Below are positions 61,664-64,000 of a stretch of 64,000 nucleotides of DNA, in pieces (position 1 is the stretch's first letter; every line of letters starts with the position of its first letter). The position numbers were made by a program, and so were the translations under genes. This DNA comes from an uncultured Clostridia bacterium (GTDB taxonomy: Bacteria > Bacillota > Clostridia > TANB77 > CAG-508): NCBI GenBank assembly GCA_934149005.1, contig CAKPDN010000007.1, positions 1-64,000 on the forward strand. The letters run 5' to 3'. The notes beneath the pieces are model-generated. The model ran no database searches. It was not told where the DNA came from and saw only the letters and a list, made by a program, of their open reading frames with translations.

Positions 61664-62245
61664 ATGGGAAAATTTAAGAGAATTGACACATCAATAGATG
61701 GTGTATGTATAGTAGAACCAACTGTATTTGGTGATAATAGAGGTTATTTTATGGAGACATATAGTAAAAACGATTTTGAAGAAATAGGCTTAAATTATAA
61801 CTTTGTACAAGATAACCAATCAAAATCTAAAAAAGGAGTTTTAAGAGGATTACATTTTCAAAAAGAAAATACACAAGCAAAATTAGTTAGATGTATAAAA
61901 GGTGAAGTATTTGATGTTGCAGTAGACTTAAGACTAGGAAGCAAAACATATGGTAAATGGGAAGGCGTTGTATTAACAGAAGAAAATAAAAAAATGTTTA
62001 TGATTCCAAAAGGATTTGCACATGGATTTTTAGTATTATCAGAAGAAGCTGAATTTGCATATAAATGTGATGATGTTTATAATCATGAAGCAGAGGGTGG
62101 ACTAAAATGGAATGACCCAGATATAGGAATTGAATGGCCTATGGGTAATTTAAAACCAGAAGATTTATTAACATCTGAAAAAGATGGAAAGTGGCCATCA
62201 CTTAAAGAACTAAAAGAAACAGATTTATTTAGTAATTTAAAATAA
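61664..62245 (+). CDS. rmlC: dTDP-4-dehydrorhamnose 3,5-epimerase
   Basis: This 193-residue cupin enzyme has GYFMETYSKNDF, FVQDNQSKSKKGVLRGLHFQ with the catalytic His, GEVFDVAVDLRLGSKTYG, IPKGFAHGFLVLSE and YNHEAEGGLKWNDPDIGIEW, the full RmlC signature. AAAGGAAG precedes the ATG. Its TAA stop (62243-62245) overlaps a GAGGGATT-type hairpin element. rmlB follows after 66 bp. Confidence 0.96.
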   Translation: MGKFKRIDTSIDGVCIVEPTVFGDNRGYFMETYSKNDFEEIGLNYNFVQDNQSKSKKGVLRGLHFQKENTQAKLVRCIKGEVFDVAVDLRLGSKTYGKWEGVVLTEENKKMFMIPKGFAHGFLVLSEEAEFAYKCDDVYNHEAEGGLKWNDPDIGIEWPMGNLKPEDLLTSEKDGKWPSLKELKETDLFSNLK

Positions 62246-62277
62246 GGGATTAAGGGGCCACCACACAAAATCCCTTT
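62244..62277 (+). repeat. Single copy of the AGGGATT..AATCCCT hairpin element at the rmlC stop
   Basis: A stem aagggatt / aatccctt around an internal ggggccaccacac. It matches the arms at 31252 and 31323, but the outer base pairs have changed on both sides together (GAGGG/CCCTC to AAGGG/CCCTT), keeping the stem. Confidence 0.85.
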
Positions 62278-62311
62278 AAAAATAAATTTAAAAAAGAAAG
62301 AGGTATTTGAA

Positions 62312-63280
62312 ATGAGCAAAAATGTATTAGTAACAGGTGCAGCAGGATTTATAGGAGCAAACTTTGCAGAATATTTTATAAATAAACATCCTGACTATAA
62401 AGTAGTAGTATTAGATAAATTAACATATGCAGGAAATTTAGACAACCTAAAAAAAGTAATGGATAAAATAACATTTGTACAAGGAGATATTTGTGATTTT
62501 GACTTTGTACTAGACTTATTTAAAAAATATGATATAAATGGTGTAATTCACTTTGCAGCAGAATCACATGTTGATAATAGTATAAAAAATCCATTTATAT
62601 TTACACAAACAAATGTAATTGGAACACATACTTTATTAGAAGCTGCAAAACAAGTATGGGGAGAAGAAAGTCCAAATAAATTTGTTCATATTTCAACAGA
62701 TGAAGTTTATGGTTCACTTAAAGAAGATGGATATTTTACAGAAAAATCTCCAATAAAACCAAGCAGTCCATATTCAGCTTCTAAGGCAAGTTCAGACTTA
62801 ATAGCTTTAGCATATAAAGAAACATTCAAAATGAATGTAAATGTAACAAACTGTTCAAATAATTATGGACCATATCAACACAATGAAAAATTAATTCCAC
62901 ATATGATCAAATTAGCATTAAATGATGAAAAATTACCTGTTTATGGTGAAGGGTTAAACATTAGAGATTGGTTATATGTTGAAGACCATTGTGAAGCAAT
63001 TGATTTAGTATTCCATAATGGTGTTGCTGGTGAAAGATATAACATTGGTGGACACAATGAAAGAAGAAACATTGAAATTGTGAAATTGATTTTACAAAGA
63101 TTAGGCAAATCTGAAGATTTAATTGAGCATGTTGCTGATAGAAAAGGACATGATTATAGATATGCAATTGACCCAACAAAAATAAAAAATGAACTTGGTT
63201 GGTATCCAAAAACTAAGTTTGAAGATGGTATTATAAAAACAATAGACTGGTATTTAGCAAATCCAGAATGGTTAAAATAG
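62312..63280 (+). CDS. rmlB: dTDP-glucose 4,6-dehydratase
   Basis: This 322-residue NAD-dependent dehydratase has GAAGFIGANFAEYF, FAAESHVDNSI, STDEVYGSLKEDG with the catalytic Asp-Glu pair, SPYSASKASSD with Tyr and Lys, and NNYGPYQHNEKLIPHMI. It makes dTDP-4-keto-6-deoxyglucose, the substrate of RmlC. AAAGAGG precedes the ATG. It ends at a bidirectional terminator. Confidence 0.96.
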   Translation: MSKNVLVTGAAGFIGANFAEYFINKHPDYKVVVLDKLTYAGNLDNLKKVMDKITFVQGDICDFDFVLDLFKKYDINGVIHFAAESHVDNSIKNPFIFTQTNVIGTHTLLEAAKQVWGEESPNKFVHISTDEVYGSLKEDGYFTEKSPIKPSSPYSASKASSDLIALAYKETFKMNVNVTNCSNNYGPYQHNEKLIPHMIKLALNDEKLPVYGEGLNIRDWLYVEDHCEAIDLVFHNGVAGERYNIGGHNERRNIEIVKLILQRLGKSEDLIEHVADRKGHDYRYAIDPTKIKNELGWYPKTKFEDGIIKTIDWYLANPEWLK

Positions 63281-63309
63281 AAAAAGTAGCTAATTTAGCT
63301 ACTTTTTCT
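63279..63309. terminator. Bidirectional terminator
   Basis: A perfect 14-bp stem agaaaaagtagcta / tagctactttttct between the converging rmlB and 63314 genes. Confidence 0.88.
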
Positions 63310-63313
63310 ATTT

Positions 63314-63709
63314 TTAGAATGGTTGTAAAAGGTCCTGATAAGCATTTTTGTCTAATTTAAAATGGAAAGAATTGGTGGTATAATTTTTAAATGAAATATC
63401 ATTTTTATAAAAGTCGAAAACAAAATAGCAATCACCTTCTAAATAAGAAATATCATACAAAAAATATTTACCACTAAAAACACTTGAGTTCAATTCACCA
63501 TCTTTGGAAACATTAAAATTAGAAACAATAGATAGATTATTATCAAAAATCTGGGGCCATTCACTACCATCTTCAGAATGAAAACGAGAAAAATGGTTGC
63601 AACCAATTGAAATGGTTTTATCAGAAGTTGTAACTATTGCTCTTACGTTTTCTAAAACTCCTAATTCCTCAGGCAATGAAACTATAACTGTTGTGAAAGG
63701 AGCATCCAT
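63314..63709 (-). CDS. Soluble protein of unknown function
   Basis: This 131-residue protein, mostly beta-strand, contains TTVIVSLPEELGVLENVRAIV and CNHFSRFHSEDGSEWPQIF. GGATGGTG lies upstream of the ATG, and a promoter is visible at 63770-63798 on the same strand. No signal peptide or membrane helix is present. I do not recognise the family. Confidence 0.75.
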   Translation of the reverse strand: MDAPFTTVIVSLPEELGVLENVRAIVTTSDKTISIGCNHFSRFHSEDGSEWPQIFDNNLSIVSNFNVSKDGELNSSVFSGKYFLYDISYLEGDCYFVFDFYKNDISFKNYTTNSFHFKLDKNAYQDLLQPF

Positions 63710-63769
63710 ATTTTTTCACCATCCTTTTAATAAAAACATTGGCAATTATAAAAGTTAAATTTCTTATAT

Positions 63770-63798
63770 AATATATTCTAAAAAAAGTAATTTGTCAA
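63770..63798 (-). promoter_or_regulatory. Predicted sigma-A promoter for the 63314 gene
   Basis: On the minus strand TTGACA (63798-63793) and TATATT (63775-63770) with a 17-bp spacer. Confidence 0.68.
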
Positions 63799-64000
63799 TT
63801 TTTGTCGTATTTTTTATTATTTTATTGTTACACTTCAGTAATAATTATGATTTATGTCTTATTGAAATGTAATATTTTATTAAATGTTAATAATGCAAAT
63901 GAATAAATTAATATAAATAAAATTATATTTGCAATCAAAGTAATAGTTAAATTTATAAAATTAAAATGAAAAATATTTAAAATATAATATGCAACAAAAC
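63799..64000. other. AT-rich non-coding end of the window
   Basis: No open reading frame with a ribosome binding site is visible. A third, looser copy of the GTTACA..TCAGTAA motif begins at 63827 (GTTACACTTCAGTAA), with a TGTAATAT block about 25 bp later. If spacing is as in copies A and B, a gene would start near or just beyond the window end. Confidence 0.5.

Overview
The window comes from a very AT-rich, low-GC Gram-positive endospore former, most likely an uncultivated gut-type member of the Clostridia. Supporting signs are the spoIIIAB-AH sporulation operon, strong AGGAGG-type ribosome binding sites, clostridial ChW repeats, prepilin-like surface proteins, fermentative pta-ackA genes and GGA as the dominant glycine codon.

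Layout. 1-4.4 kb: end of an acidic repeat protein, pth, rng, rimO and a membrane-anchored unknown. 4.5-11.7 kb: rqcH, a DUF2207 membrane protein, an XRE repressor next to a prepilin/RCC1 surface protein, and a membrane unknown. 11.8-16.9 kb: der-plsY-gpsA plus small unknowns. 16.9-22 kb: RNase P RNA, a pseudouridine synthase, trmB, a DUF4116 protein, phosphofructokinase and an iron alcohol dehydrogenase. 22-29 kb: uvrB, a small unknown and the spoIIIA operon. 29-32.6 kb: pta and two tandem ackA genes (acetate and ATP formation). 32.7-63.3 kb: a large cell-surface polysaccharide region with many GT2 glycosyltransferases, a Wzm/Wzt-type ABC exporter, a flippase, polytopic membrane enzymes, GtrA/GtrB-like proteins, two secreted wall-acting enzymes with shared binding repeats, and a complete dTDP-L-rhamnose set (rmlD, A, C, B).

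Main discovery. Four genes are interrupted or scrambled in the conventional reading: uvrB (twice), spoIIIAB, a GT2 glycosyltransferase, and the tail of the DUF2207 protein (three times). At all seven points there is an in-frame CGG followed by A. Skipping the C and reading GGA (Gly) restores the expected sequence, including the Walker A glycine of UvrB. In my manual scan of every CGG in the window, only one other CGG falls in frame (in the unknown gene at 10897-11616). All other CGG triplets in genes straddle two codons. This suggests that CGG is not a normal arginine codon here and that CGGA promotes +1 frameshifting or is decoded as a four-base glycine codon.

A second theme is short palindromic elements placed at or over stop codons (rng, der, spoIIIAG, trmB, ackA, rmlC). 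In several cases they supply the C-terminal residues and the stop. A 394-bp foldback element sits before the ABC exporter genes. No tRNA, CRISPR array, transposase or prophage gene was seen.
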